A stretch of DNA of 64,000 bases from Viscum album (Eukaryota > Streptophyta > Magnoliopsida > Santalales > Viscaceae). The translations under genes and the position numbers were made by a program. Every line of letters begins with the position of its first letter. Positions within the stretch are counted from its first letter, which is position 1. Below are positions 33,440 to 45,890 of this stretch, one piece after another. The notes beneath the pieces are model-generated. The model was not told the DNA's origin. It did no database searches and saw only the letters and a program-made list of their open reading frames with translations. The stretch lies in contig OY728121.1 of the NCBI GenBank assembly GCA_963277665.1, positions 1,650,360,062 to 1,650,424,061 on the forward strand. Reading direction: 5' to 3'.

Positions 33440-33452
33440 ATTTCCAGTAGTG
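33440..33452 (-). repeat. CACTA right terminal inverted repeat
   Basis: ATTTCCAGTAGTG, the exact reverse complement of the left terminus, followed by TTA. Confidence 0.95.
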
Positions 33453-33718
33453 TTATTAACACAATATACTATTTATCCATATTATTAGGATACATGAGAG
33501 ACTATATTCCTTCTAAATGTTGTCTTAAAACCATGAAAGATATGATCCTTCTAACTCTTTAGATCATGCGCATTGCTGGAGTTCTCATTCCTTCTACTGG
33601 AAACTATTTCTACACAATGACATACACTAGTATAGTTTATGAATCTCAATGAATAATTCCTATATTGTAAAATTCCTAACATAAATTTAATATTTTGGCA
33701 TATAATCCATAATCATAG
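33453..33718 (-). pseudogene. Gypsy-2 gag, central part (continuation across CACTA)
   Basis: The minus strand reads IFHGFKTTFRRNIVSHVS, two stops, YG, a stop, IVYCVNKILI. Across the CACTA insertion it then continues in the same frame into SSESYGFEW at 18812 downward. Gypsy-4 Gag has the same order (RFFSGLKPSLQRVLSKRYF, then EIVRCALKVEMEIGVTHQSY). This shows that both flanks belong to one gag gene cut by the CACTA element. The right edge is the Gypsy-3 insertion site. Confidence 0.8.
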
Positions 33719-34454
33719 TGTCACGACCCGTCCCCCGAGGCCTGTGCCATGACTACCCCAAGACCGCCTTCCATAGGATAGAGATGGTGACTAACAGCAA
33801 AAGAATAAATCTCGAAGAAGGAAATGCATTGCCTTTATAAAAAGTAAAAACACAAAATTATAGTACAAACTAGAAGAAAACACTATGTAAAATAGAATAC
33901 AAAAGGGGTGCTGAAAAGTAAAGGGGCCAGAAATACAATCCCAACTGAAAAGTACAAGGAAACTAAAAACAAGTACAACTGAAGAAATGGTAAACCAGCT
34001 ACTGGTTCATCCTCCGAGGATTCCTACCTGAAGGGTAGGTACATATTGCATTCTTATCACTCAATGTTTTTCAGTTTCCTCCATGTACCAACTCTTCATA
34101 ATTTCCACCTCCAGGTACCGTCCAGTCCTACTACGCTGATCCTCCGTCAGCGTTGTTCGTCGTCTGTAACCAACAGAACGAGGTGAAGACATAGCCCCTC
34201 CCCGGGTTGGTATAACGATACTCAGTAGGGACCCCGAGATCATCAAGGTCTGACAAAATCTATAAAGGATAAACCACAAAGTATGAAATCAACAGATAAC
34301 CACACTTAGGTATATTCCCATAAAAATACCAAAGTTACCAAGTAATCCATCTAAATCATGGGGTAAACACAAAAGGTACTGACTCAGCTCAAACCAGTAT
34401 TTTATTCTAGGGGTAGTATCATGTAACATTCCTAGTCACACTGAAGGAACATCG

Positions 34455-34735
34455 GATGATGGAGTACTCCTCCTTTATCATGTATTGTGGGCCTGCCGTG
34501 TCACACATAGGCATTTCCCACTATCCTAGGACTGTCGAGGTACTCCTCCTATCGAGTACCGTGGGTCTGCTGCGTCACACAGAGGCCCTCTCCACTGTGG
34601 GTCTTCCGAATCACATAAGGGTGATCCCCCACATAGCCGGTTGAGGTACATATCCTGTCGATTAACATGGGTCTACCACGCTCACACAGAGGCTCTCCCC
34701 ACCGTGGGTCTTCCGCGAAACCAAGACGCTCCCCA
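34455..34735. repeat. Degenerate tandem repeat in Gypsy-3 LTR
   Basis: Three units of about 75-105 bp share the order GTACxxxTCCTxTCGAxTA-xxGTGGGxCTxCxxCGTCACACAGAGGC-CTCCCC. The equivalent array in the other LTR is at about 54205-54480. Confidence 0.75.
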
Positions 34736-35429
34736 CTGGGCTAGTCGAATCACTCCGACTCGAATAGGTCAGCAGTCGTCAGGTCTCAGCTAGCTACTAG
34801 GTTCCCGCACAAATGCTTGCTCATCTCTGGAAGGATATCCTCCACGATCTGCGAGTCAAAACTCCAAATGTCACAAAGTCACACATAGAAGTATCTAAAA
34901 CGTCTTCCACATCATATAGGTCTCAACGCAACTGATGACACGTCAATCGGACACCCGGTCTGTGAGTTATTATCTTTTTAGTCCCGGGGCCCTAGTTAGA
35001 TTTGTGTACGATCCAACCTGACTGTATCTCAACATTACCACAAACACCAGTGGGAAATACTCAAAGGGACAGTCGTGATCCAAGGAAGCCAGTACCACTA
35101 AAGGATCGTTAAACGGTCATCCAGTGCCAACGATACGGCTAAAGAAAGTAATGGGTTAGTAGTATGCTCGGGTCGAGTCCGACCTGGTCGGACAGACTTG
35201 GCTCACCCCTATCAGGGCCGACCTGGTCAGACCTATTGGGTCTGGCCTGTCCCATTGGGCATGCCAGTCTATTAGGATTAGCCAGGTCTCCTAGGCCTGG
35301 CCTAGCAGACTACGAGGGAGGTTCGGCCCGGGGGTCACCACGTAGGCTACTCGGTTTGGAGGCCAGGGTCTGTTAGGCCAAAACTACGTGGGGTGTGACT
35401 CGGGTGTCTCGGTCCGAGAGGCCGAGCGA

Positions 35430-35760
35430 GTTCAACCAGCGACGCCGCTTGGGACGCTGTGGGCCGACTCAGGGGGCCGAGAGGTTGGAGGCAGCTGGGC
35501 AGTGCGCACGGGAGGCCGCAGGTAGGCCGGGCAGGGCGCAGTAGGCCGCAGGAAGGATGATGGGGTGCGGGCAGGCCAGGCAGGCCACGACAGGCCGCAG
35601 GCGGTCCGGAGGCGCGCGGTCATGCCAGCAGGGCGCGCGGGGGGCCGCCGATAGGCCGACGGGGCTCACGGCTAGGCCGGGTGTAGGCCGGAAGGATGCG
35701 GCCCTGTGGGCCAGGAACGAGAGGCGGCTGGGCTAGTCGGTTCATTGCGGTGCGGCCCAG
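35430..35760. repeat. G-rich, CpG-rich minisatellite in Gypsy-3 3' LTR
   Basis: Short degenerate units (GCAGGCCGGGCAGGGCGCG-like, about 20-25 bp) make this among the most GC-rich DNA in the window, in contrast to the AT-rich LTR around it. The equivalent in the other LTR is 55225-55560. Confidence 0.75.
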
Positions 35761-37036
35761 CTGTATTTGATCAGAATCAACGGGGCACTGCAGGGGTGGC
35801 GCGGTTCGTGGAGGCCGTGGGTAGTGCTGACTTTTTCGTCGCATCCTTTGTCGCCTCATCGTTGTTACATCGCCATGCTGAATAATGCCAAAAGAAGGAA
35901 AATTCGACGGAGGATGTCGGGCCATGTTAGGTTGGCCCGTATCCTCCATGTTTATGATGACATCAAGCGATTCATAAGAACGAATCTCAACAAACATCAT
36001 TATCCAAAAAAGGATGGAAGAACAAGACACTCAAATGAATTTAATCCCCCTACCTTTGATTTGTCGTTCATTATTCTTTGATAGAGTTTCATAAGGTAGA
36101 CGAAGAGAATCTTCATTTGTCGCCTCTGCTACAGACATCCAATCCTGAGCTGTGTCAGCTCGTTGAAGTCGCTCCACGTCGTTAGGTGTCCGAGGATGAA
36201 GTTGAAGAAGGATCGTTTCCAGCATTCTTTGTTCTTTGTTGGGAGGACCGTTCTTTGTTGGAGAACTCCTTTTCCCCCTTCTCCCAATAATCCTCCTTCC
36301 AAATCACTCTAGGTTTCCACCGAATGAACAATGCCCATAATTAGATGTTGCCTATTATTTTAGATGTTCTCACAATTTCAAATTATTGAATTAAATTAAA
36401 GGCTCCACCAAGTTAATGCATGAGAGTTTTAAAAAATTAATTAGGGGATGTCAAGAGGCCATCCTTCATAAATGATGGAGTGTTGAGAGGTTATACTCTC
36501 CACCCAATAATAGGGGACGGGTGGTCGCCACCCCTATTATTCAAATGGGAGGTTATGTGGTCTCGGTTGGTCCCGAGATCAAAACATCTAGTGGGAGGTT
36601 ATATACAGGTGGTACCCACTAATATAACCTCTCCTAGGAGGTTAAGGTGTGGTGGTCCCACCTCCAACTCCCATGAGGAGGTTTTAACCACCAACACTCA
36701 CATGGAGGTTAAATAAAATAAAGTGTAGATCACTTTATTTTTTGAAGAAAACCCAAAAACTAACATTTATTCTCGAACAACTGATGTCAAGATGAAAGTC
36801 TTCTTAAGCGAATACCCAGGTTGTGAGTTTAGTGGTGCCCTCATATTTCAGTTTCGAGCACCAGCTAAAAATTTATAAAATCCTCCTCCTACGTTTACTG
36901 AACGTACCTGAACAAAACTTCAGAAATATATTCCAGGCACACCGGGCATTGAAATCATGTGCCATAAATTTTCATGGGCTCGTAAAATTATCATGTATTT
37001 AGGAAAAAAATTCAACGAAAATTCTGGGCCTTTACA

Positions 37037-37552
37037 TTCTCACCACCTTAGTGATTTACGTTCCCATAAGCTATAACTTGAAGAAAGGGAACAAATGGGG
37101 GTACTGAGCATGAATCTGAGCCTCCAGCTCCCATGTTCTCTCCTAGAGGTTCCCGTGCTGCAAACGTATGTGCACTAAAAGTATCGACTTTCCATGAAGG
37201 ACCCGATCCTATTGATCCTCAATCTCCACTAGAACCTTTGTGAATGTCGCCCATCATCGACATCCAGATCCCATGGTTGATGATGTGAGAAGGGTCATGC
37301 ATGTATCTCCTCAGCTGGGATACGTGGAAGACGTGGTGCAACCAGTGCAACTGAGATAGAAGAGCCAGTTGGTAAGACACCTCACCTACTATGATGAGGA
37401 ATTTTAAAGTTCCGATGAACCTCAGAGATAACTTGTCGCCTCAGCCAAATCACCATAAAACTCATCGGGGTGAGACCCGTAGAAAGACGTGGTCCCCATC
37501 CTCGAACTCCATAGGTCTCTGTCTCCTATCAGTATACGACTTCTTCCTTCTC
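37037..37552 (-). pseudogene. Gypsy-3 integrase C-terminal part
   Basis: From the insertion point leftwards the minus strand reads RRKKSYTDRRQRPMEFEDGD, HVFLRVSPR, then after stops DKLSLRFIGTLKFLIIVGEV, SYQLALLSQLHWLHHVFHVS and QLRRYMHDPSHI. This matches the integrase tail of gypsy elements (QKSYADRRR, VFLRVSP, KLSPRFIGPFEI, VFHVSMLRRYxxDPSH). It continues the integrase at 49932 onward, so Gypsy-4 inserted between the AQS and RQKSY codons. Two stops replace the GxxRFG segment. Confidence 0.85.
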
Positions 37553-39166
37553 TATAATGACCCATACTTTACATACATTTTTAATAATTCAAAAATGATG
37601 TAAACTTATTACAACATATAACAAAACCATGAAAGGACCATATAGGTATAGTGTCTTTAGAAACTAGGTAACATAAACAACTTGTTCATAAAGCATCTAC
37701 ATCGTCTCCCATTTAATTCATCATATCTAGAGTCCCTTTTGGCATATCCTAATTAATAACATTCTTCCTGACCTGGGGAAAGAAAACATACAAAGGGTGT
37801 GCTCAAATGCTCAGTAAGGGTAAACAAAAGAAAGACCAATAACATCATATTCATAAGAACATAACATTTTGGAAATCTTAACCTGCAAAAGAAATCATAA
37901 TTTCATAACATGGGATAAATCATAGTAGTGAAATGTAATCCCAATAATCATAAATTAAAACATGAAACATTGTGGCATAAACACATAATCATAGAAAATC
38001 ACTTCTTAGTAGTCATGACTCATAGCCAATACTATCTTAGCGGACAATGTTCATTTCTGAACCGAGATCACTCCTCGTTTCAGTCCTATTTCACTGATCC
38101 GGTTTAACCTTCCATTCCAGCCATGTCTATCTCATGAGATATAAATCATTACCAAATGAATTGGAGGGAGATATAGGTCCCACCCATCCCATAATGAATC
38201 TATTCTTATGTGTGCCAGAAAATCCTAAATCATACATTATAGCATAACCCATGTAATAAAAATGAGAATCTTAAACATCATTCCTTCATAACGTAATCCA
38301 TATAAGATAAAAGGACACAATAAAAAGAATTATATCATAACATAATCAAAAAAATGTAAAAATAGGGATAGAAACAGAACCCTATATTATCTAAGATGGA
38401 AAATAATTTTGATAAAACACTTGAACTCCATTATTGAGGAAAATTTCCTTTCTACTTCACAAACTTTTTCATTTCTTAACATGTCATATAATTTTGAACT
38501 AAAAGAAGTTGATTAAAAATAAACATGAAAACATGTAAAGGAATCTTCTTGGAAATAATGTTCTAAAATTCCATTCATTCCGTATAAGTTAAAAAACATT
38601 CTTCCCGTACTTTGGCTGGAAAAGTCAAAAAGTACCTCGAATGAAAAATGACAAAAGATTCCTTTCATATATTTTACTAAAAACTCACCGAAGGGTAAAA
38701 TTGGATTTAAAAAATTGTAGGTGGATGGAAATAATATTACATATTGAGGAAACACGGATGTGGATGATAAATATGCCTCAGTAAATACTGAAGAATAAAA
38801 AATCTCTGATAAAAATTGAGATTGTGAGATTTTCCCTTACCTTAGGTTTGATTTTCTTTGTAAGTGTCTGAACCTACTGTATAATGACTTAAATAATGTT
38901 TTTTACTTATTCCAGAATCATAATCATTTTTATGATATCATATATAGTTATATTCTTAGCTTCTTATTGGTAATATTTCATTACTACTTGTTATTCAAGT
39001 GTTTATTACTTTTTGTTCTTATGCGTGTTTTGTCGAATAAATTCTTATTCTTCTTTTCAGGTTATAGATACCTCATTTCCAGAATTTTATTTGTGTAATA
39101 TATATCATATTCATTAATTAAATTAATTTATACAATCATTATTAAATCAAGATCATGTAGAACGAG

Positions 39167-39415
39167 TCACATCACATCGTGGAGACGGTATTCCGTACGT
39201 ACGCACGAGCGATGATATCGTTCCCATGATCGTGGAATTGTATTGGAGTGTATGTATACTATTTCAGAATAAATATCACTTTACAATAATCATATATAGT
39301 TATTATTTACACCATTATACCCATCCAAGTAAGGTGGTGGTGGAAAATACATTACACCACGGTGTGGAGATGGTATTCCGCACGTACGCACACGGAGTGA
39401 TTTCGTTTTACATAG
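39167..39415 (-). repeat. Paired GTACGTAC-type boxes in Gypsy-4 3' LTR
   Basis: Two boxes 183 bp apart (start to start), each with the form CACxxCGxxGTGGAGAxGGTATT, then CCGTACGTACGCAC, then a GATxxxxTCGTT tail. The same pair occurs in the 5' LTR at 47730-47790 and 47913-47975. Confidence 0.8.
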
Positions 39416-39735
39416 GATGGATAGATGGTGAAATAGGGGTTTTTTATAATTATAATAAAATATCAGTATATGAGTGATATTTATGTTATTACTTCATAAT
39501 GAAACAACTAAATAAGAAGAATAGGAAGAATAAATAAAGTTGAAAGAATCGGTAATAAACATTACCTCTTCTTTAAAGCGCCTCTTTGAGACCTCCTTTT
39601 AGGGCACTAAAATTGGTCTTTGAAGAATAAAAGTACCTATAGGATGTTTCTAGGGAAGTGGACAAGAGAATTTGGCAGGTGTTTGAAGAGCATGAAGGCT
39701 CAATGTGGTGTGAGGAAGAGAGGGAGGAGGTGCCC

Positions 39736-39742
39736 TTTTATA
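39736..39742 (-). promoter_or_regulatory. Candidate TATA box, Gypsy-4 3' LTR
   Basis: The minus strand reads CTCTTATAAAAGG inside a purine-rich stretch. It is conserved at the same LTR position in the 5' LTR (48297-48303) and in the Gypsy-2 LTR (59553-59559). Confidence 0.5.
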
Positions 39743-41370
39743 AGAGAGGAGAGTGGAACCTTTGGAAGAACTAAAAATATTATTTTATTATAAAGTAATA
39801 TTCGGTTTTTAATATCTTAAAATTGATTTATTTCTAAGCTAAGGTGGTGATGGGTCGAAATCCTGTCATCCAATAGAGTATAGAAAAGTTTAGATTTCTA
39901 TTTTAACCTTATCATTTAGATTTAACTTTTAGTTATATAATTTAATTTTTACCCTGTCTTCTTGGTTTATTACACTATATTGTTAATAAACTTACTATAA
40001 CAAGACAAAAGAACCCCAAGTTGTTTATTATTTATATATATAACCTTATCTAAGTCATTTTTCCGAACCATAGATTTTTAGTAATAAAATAACAATTAAT
40101 AATATAATATTTGTTTTAAAAACTATTTTATGTCAATTTTGACACTATTTGGTAATTGATTTTTGTGAAATTCCTAACAGAAAGATTAGTTCTAAAAAAG
40201 TTAGTTAAATCAATAAAATCATGTCATATTGACATATAAAATTATTTTAATTCATAAAAAGTCTCAAATTACATTTATTTGGGTATTTATAACATCCATT
40301 ATGTCAATATTTCATTAATAATATAATTACTACATCATCATTGTGTCATAATTAAATTTAATTATTTAATTTCTAAAAATTAAAAATAAAATACCATTGT
40401 ATAGGAAATCTTTTTATATTTCTAATGAATATTTATAGTCGAATTTATCTTATGTATAACCCTATATTATAAATGATTTAGTTATTAAATTGTGATTTTA
40501 ACTATTTTAACCCTTCTTTAAATAAATTAATAATAAATGTCCAAATCTAATCCATGTGGGCCTAAATGGTCATATTTTATTCCTAAGGCTTTTTTTGGTC
40601 GAATTACACTTATCCAATATAATTAGGACATGTGTTAGGGTAATAATAATATCATTTTACCCTTAATTACCCTATTTACTTTTAAACTTGGTAAAAAAAG
40701 TACAAATTTTCTATTCACAAAAATTATTTTCATCTCATTGAACCACATTTTAGTCATTGATATTAACCATGTCTCTCGGATTTTCTAAATTCCACTCACA
40801 GAAGCAGTAAAATTATGTTTTATGAAAATTTGCAAATTCTCCTAGGAGGTGGGTAAAAGACTGTGAAAAGTTCAATAAAATTTTTATATATCTAAATTTA
40901 TTATAAAATGACTCCAATGAATTGCATTGAACTTATATAGGTTTTATGTATCTATTTTGACCTAAAATAAATTTAAATAAAATAAATTATTATTTAAATA
41001 ATAAGTCGTCATTTAAATAGTAACCCAGTGTTTTCACTATTCATCCAAATTTGAATGTTTTTAGAAAAATACCAAAATTTCACCCTAGGATAATTATGAT
41101 AGTCCGAATCCAAATTTGAAGTCCATTTTGAAAAATAAAATTTAAAAAATTTCAAAAAGTGGGTATAACTATTCAGAACGACAAGTTTTAATAATATTTT
41201 AATAGCATATCGTAGTTTAGTGAAACTCAGTATTGCGTACGATGCAAGCTATCGAGGAAGGTCGTGATTGCGTGTAAAGCAAGACAAACTAGTGTTGTGT
41301 GTAGGGAATGATTTCTTTGATCCTTTATATAACATAAAAAAAATATTTCTCATAAAAGTCTTGGGTGTCA

Positions 41371-41390
41371 AATTCTACCCCCCTTAAAAT
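41371..41390 (-). other. Gypsy-4 polypurine tract
   Basis: The minus strand reads ATTTTAAGGGGGGTAGAATT immediately before the 3' LTR. This is the usual primer for plus-strand DNA synthesis. Confidence 0.75.
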
Positions 41391-41394
41391 AAAT

Positions 41395-43035
41395 TTCTCC
41401 CTCGAAATTCATCACTTTGTAACAAACAGATTAGGATACCTCTCCCTCATCATATCCTCAAGCTCCCATGTAGCTTCTTCTAATTTGTGGTTCCACCATT
41501 AAAATTTCACCAAGAGAGTTGTCTTGTTTCATAGGACTTTTTCGCTACGATCGAGAATCTCTATCGGTTGTTCTTTATAAGAAAGATCATGTTCCAGCGG
41601 TACAACTTCTGAGCTGAGTACATCTGAAGGATCAGGTATGTACTTTCTCTGGAGGGATACATGGAACACATCATGAACTTGTGAGATATTTGGTGGAAGT
41701 GCCAATCGGTATGCTACCTTCCCAACATGATCCAGTATTTCGAAAGGACCGATATATCTAGGGCTCACCTTTCCCTTTTTTCCAAATCTCATTACTCTCT
41801 TCCAAGGAGATTTTCGTAAGAACACTTTATCACCCATATAAAACTGTAGGTCTTTTTTTCGGTTGTCGACAAAACTTTTATGTCGACTCTGAGCTGCTCT
41901 TATGTGTTGTTGAATAGATTTGACCTTTTTTGCCATTTCATCAACAAGATCAAGTCCTAATAGCTTTCTTTCCCCAACTTCATCCCAAAAAGATGAAGTT
42001 CTGCATTTGTTTCCATATAGGGATTCATAAGGGGCCATCAGAATACTGGAGTGAAATCTATTATTATAAATAAATTCCACCAATGGTAGGTGTTGATCCC
42101 AACAACCTTTGAAATCCATAGAGCAAGATCTCAACATATCTTCTAGAGTTTGAATTGTCTTCTCAGACTGGATGTCTGTCTGAGGATGATAACCAGTGCT
42201 GAAACTCAACTCTCTATCTAGAGCATGCTGAGGACTTCGCCAGAACTTCAAGGTAAATATCGGATCCCGATCAGATATAATGGAAAGTGTTACTACATGA
42301 AATCTTACCACTTCCTTTACATATATCCTGGCAATCTGATCTAGAGATAAATCCTCTCTAATAGAAACAAAGTGTGCAGACTTTGTAAGAAGATCAACTA
42401 TAAACCAGATAGCATTATTGCCTTTGGATGTTTTAGGAAGTCCTATGACAAAGTCCATAGTGATTTTTTCCCATTTCCATTTGGGTATGGGTAATGGTTG
42501 TAACATCCCCTTAGACTTCTATCTCTCAGCTTTAACTTTCTGAAAAACCAAGCATCGAGAGACATATTCAGCAACATCTCTTTTCATGCCATCTCACCAG
42601 AAGAACTCTTTCAGTTCCCTATACATTTTCGTGGTTCCAAGATGAATAGAGAATGAAGAACTATGAGCCTCATCCAGCAGCTCGTTCTTTAATTCTGAGA
42701 TGGGAGGAACACAAACCCAATTCCTGAACATTATTATCCCATCACAATCAAGGTTGAAATCAGGAACATTTCTCACCTTCTTTTGTAACTCTACATCTTC
42801 TTTCTGTGCCTCTTTAATCTTCACATGTATAGATGGTTGAAGATTAATTTGAGAAAGATACGATTTTTCCCCTTCCATTATAATTCCAAGATCCATCCTT
42901 TGTAAATCCATAAATATTGGATCTTTTGTGAACCTCATCATGGATAAACTGGCATGGTCTAGTGGACTTAATGTGTCTGCCACCTTGCTTTCTTTCCCAG
43001 GGTGGTAATGAATTGATCAGTCGTAATCCATAATC
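41395..43035 (-). pseudogene. Gypsy-4 integrase with C-terminal chromodomain-like tail
   Basis: Integrase joins the element DNA to the host chromosome. The zinc domain (about 42983-42550) has HSSSFSIHLGTTKMYRELK, then FFW, a stop, DGMKRDV and SRCLVFQ, so the last zinc Cys is Phe. The core (42506 down) keeps D in KITMDFVIGLPK, D in IISDRDPIF and E in HPQTDIQSEKTIQTLED. The C-terminal part has GDKVFLRKSPWKRVMRFGKK, YIGPFEILDHVGKVAYRLAL and VFHVSLQRKYIPDPSDVL. After a stop near 41520, WWNHKLEEATWELEDMMRER matches the end of the tail common in chromoviruses. The 326-codon core frame 42506-41529 is one of the longest in the window. Confidence 0.9.
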
Positions 43036-43310
43036 ATCTCCAACCATTTTTTTGGCGCATATTCAGCTCCTTTTGTGTGAAAATATACTTTAAACTTTTA
43101 TGATCAGTATAAATATCACACATTTCTCCATAAAGATAATACCTCCAAATCTTTAATGCAAAGATTACCGAAGCTAACTCCAAATCATGAGTTGGGTAAT
43201 TTTTCTCATGTATTTTCAACTGTCGTGAGGCATAAGCTATCACCATATCATTTTTCATAAGAACACACCCTAGTCCCTTCTTGGATACATCACTATAGAT
43301 CACAAACCTT
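43036..43310 (-). pseudogene. Gypsy-4 RNase H
   Basis: Degrades the RNA strand during reverse transcription. An open 89-residue segment reads [56 protein letters not shown] and [20 protein letters not shown], keeping the Asp and Glu pattern of the gypsy RNase H-like domain. It is in a different frame from gag-protease and integrase, so frameshifts lie on both sides. Confidence 0.9.
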
Positions 43311-44210
43311 TATCCACTCCACGGTAGTGTGAGCACAGGTGCACTGGATAACCTTCTTTTCAACTCCTTGAAATTAAATTCATATTCCTCCGTCCATACG
43401 AACTTAAATCCTTTTCGAGTCTACCTGGTGAGTGGAATAGATAATCGTGAGAAATCGTTCACAAAATGTCGATAATAACCAGCCAAACCAAGAATACCTC
43501 GGATCTCAGTTACTTTTGTTGGTCTTGACCATCTTTCGATAACCCCTGTTTTTGCTAGATCCATATATATCCCCTCTTTTGAGATAATGTGACCCAAGAA
43601 TGTAACATTTTAAAGCCAAAATTCACAGTTGGTAAATTTGGCATAATGCTTCTCCATTCTCAGGGTCTTCCATAAAATTCTCAAGTGATCTTCATGTTCT
43701 TACTTTCCCTTTGAATAGACAATAATATTGTCTATAATGACTACCACAAACTGATCAAGATGTTCTCTAAAGACTATTCATTAGATCCATGAAGATAGTA
43801 GAGGAATTAGTAAGACCAAATGGAATCACTATAAATTCATAGTTTCCATGCATTGTACAGAAGTCCTTCTTTGGTATATCCTCCCTTTTGACCCTTAATT
43901 GATTATACCCTGAACGAAGATCAATCTTGGACAAGTATTGATCTCCGCGTAGTTGCTCAAATAAGTCATCGATGCGTAGGAGAGGATATTTTTTCTTGAT
44001 AGTGATCTTCTTATTTTCTTAATAATCAATGCAGAGTCTCATTGATATATCTTTCTTCTTAACAAACAGAATAGGTTCTCCCAAAGGTGAATCACTAGGG
44101 CATATGATTCCCTTATCAAGATTCTCTTGGAGTTTCTTCTTCAATTCCTGTAACTCAATTGGGGCCATTCTATAAGGTGTCTTTGAAATAAGTAAAGCAC
44201 CCTGTATGAG
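43311..44210 (-). pseudogene. Gypsy-4 reverse transcriptase, broken
   Basis: Motifs in order: [127 protein letters not shown] and ILGLAGYYRHFVNDFS. The catalytic F/Y-x-D-D box reads IIDN, so the second active-site Asp is Asn. Several stops and at least one frameshift (near the box) occur. Order and spacing are as expected for gypsy RT. Confidence 0.9.
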
Positions 44211-44903
44211 TTATATTGAAAACTCTAATTCACGATTTGGTGGAAGACCCGGTAATTCCTTCGGAAAGACATCATCAAAATCCCGTACAATGGGCATATT
44301 CTTAATTTTCAGTTTCTCTCCATCCATTTGAGATAAATAACCTTCATTTAGTGGAATCAAGACCCATAAGATGGAAGAAATTTCCACTGGAAGGTTACAT
44401 TCATACTTGCATAGATAGACGATCATAGATTGATCTGGAATATGAAATGTGACTTCGCTTCTTTGGAAATTGATATGAGCTCCATATAAAGAAAGACAAT
44501 CCATGCCAAGAATCACATCAAATTCCACTATAGGAAGGATCACAAGATTTTCAGGAAGCACTTTCCCACAAAATTCAATCGGAGAAGAATTATAAACTTT
44601 TGATGAGACTGTTGTGCCATTAGGAGTTGTCACAACTAACTCAACATCTAATTGTTGAGGTAGTACGATGATACACTTAGAAAATTCTTCAGAAATAAAA
44701 GAGTGGGTGGATCCAGAATCAAATAATACATTTTCTACTTTAGAGTGGATGGTAAGTGTACCTTTCACCACTTCATTATCGTACTCCACATAGCTGATAG
44801 TAATTGCATGTGACTTTCCTTTGTCTTTGTCCTTAAGAGTTTGTTGACGTCGATCATCGTCATCAACCCTTGGATTTGGGAATTGATTGGCATAATTCCC
44901 CAT
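44211..44903 (-). pseudogene. Gypsy-4 aspartic protease and RT start
   Basis: An open segment of 230 residues. It begins near the gag zinc-knuckle end (MGNYANQFPNP), has a hydrophilic linker, then the retropepsin active-site motif VLFDSGSTHSFISEEF and the downstream VDVILGMDCLSLYGAHINFQ, where W of GMDW is C. It runs into MPIVRDFDDVFPKELPGLPP at the protease-RT border. It shares the reading frame of gag, as expected for a gag-pol polyprotein, but is separated from gag by stops. Confidence 0.9.
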
Positions 44904-45890
44904 CTCCTTTCACTTGAAACATTGAAGTGTAGTAGGTTAATTCTGTGTATCCCTTCCTTTTTTTGAATCATTAGACATCTTATTCCCATTATTTCAACAT
45001 TCAATTTCCCGATGACCTTATTTTCCATACTTACAACATTTTATTGTTCCCTTAAGACAATTTCCTCCATGATTCTTTCCACACTTTGAGCGTAAGGGAA
45101 AACTCATCTTCTTTTCAGTGTGGTCTTTAGATTTTCCTTTGAATTCCATTTTCCTCTTATTATCAAACCCATATGACTGATGGGTTACTCCAATCTCCAT
45201 CTCAACCTTGAGAGCACATCGAACGATTTCCTCGTAACTATTGAAGTACCTTTTGGATAACACCCTTTGAAGACTTGGTTTTAAGCCACTAAAGAATCGA
45301 TCGATATTACTCTCAGGTTGGATAATAATCCCAGAAGCATACCTTGCAAGTCTTGTAAAATTTTCTTCGTAGGTACCAATGGATTCATCATCCTTTTGCT
45401 TCAGTTCAAGAAACTCCTTCTCCATCTTTTCTTGAAGAATACGTGGGAAATACTTATTGAAAAATAAGTTCTTGAACTTGTCCCATTCAATGGACTCAAT
45501 TTCATCCCTTTTCATCATATTTTTTATAAGATTCCCCCATTGATCAGCATCACCTTCCAAACGATACACTGCTAAGATGACTTTATCATGTTCAGAACAT
45601 TGAAGAACTGAAAATATCTTTTTAGTGGTATTGATCCATTGTTCAGCCACTAATGGATCAGAAGACCCGCTGAATGAAGGTGGACGCTGCATCATAAAGG
45701 ATTCAATAGAATGTTTCTCCTTCCATTGCGCGTTTGGAAGTCTTGCATGATTCATAGCCTGAGAAATTTGTGTGAGCATGGATAAAAGATTTTTCATTCC
45801 AGCTCCCATAACGTTTGGTTTCTTAGGGGGACAATCATTGCATTGTCCGTCGCATTCCGCATTAACATGGTTCATTCGGGTTCCAGACAT
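44904..45890 (-). pseudogene. Gypsy-4 Gag (capsid and zinc knuckle)
   Basis: Capsid protein of the particle. The open segment 45890-45018 gives 290 residues from an ATG just inside the leader (MSGTRMNHVNAECDG). The retrotransposon gag domain includes FMMQRPPSFSGSSDPLVAEQ, ILAVYRLEGDADQWGNLIK, FFNKYFPRILQEKMEKEFLE and FTRLARYASGIII. It is followed by a Lys-rich linker and a first Cys cluster (CGKNHGGNCLKGTIKCCKYG). The frame then meets stops, with remains of a second knuckle (LQCFK, stop, KEMGNYANQFP). The N-terminal and capsid parts look complete. Confidence 0.9.

Larger units (their letters stand above)
18813..33452 (-). mobile_element. CACTA (En/Spm) DNA transposon with captured host exons
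   Basis: The 14,640-bp element is bounded by perfect 13-bp terminal inverted repeats, CACTACTGGAAAT at 18813-18825 and ATTTCCAGTAGTG at 33440-33452. It is flanked by the 3-bp duplication TTA (18810-18812 and 33453-33455). Both ends carry subterminal short inverted repeats built on CCCACGGTT/AACCGTGGG. Its genes, all on the minus strand, run from the right end: GC-rich leader, TNP2 transposase, Transposase_24-type second gene, then captured host exons. Both transposase genes are broken, so movement would need proteins from another copy. It interrupts the gag gene of Gypsy-2. Confidence 0.95.
33719..37036 (-). repeat. Gypsy-3 3' LTR
   Basis: Starts TGTCACGACCCGTCCCC and ends CTTTACA (TG...CA), followed by a pyrimidine-rich polypurine-tract complement (TTCTCACCACC). 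It is homologous along its length to 53462-56810. It includes a degenerate tandem array (34455-34735) and a G-rich, CpG-rich array (35430-35760). Fragments of open frames inside it are not genes. Confidence 0.9.
37553..41370 (-). repeat. Gypsy-4 3' LTR
   Basis: Starts TATAATGACCCATAC (the TG terminus is mutated) and ends TTGGGTGTCA, followed by a polypurine-tract complement. It matches 46113-49931 throughout; in the first 150 bp roughly one base in ten differs. It contains two GTACGTAC-type boxes (39167-39230 and 39350-39415) and a candidate TATA box at 39736-39742. Confidence 0.9.

Noticed and set aside
35164..36081. Several GC-rich open frames on both strands
   Set aside because: They fall in the Gypsy-3 LTR tandem and G-rich arrays, and the partner LTR does not keep the same frames.
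39190..39205. GTACGTAC boxes as tRNA or pol III promoters
   Set aside because: They lack box A/box B spacing and cloverleaf pairing; the shared feature is the short palindrome plus flanking arms.
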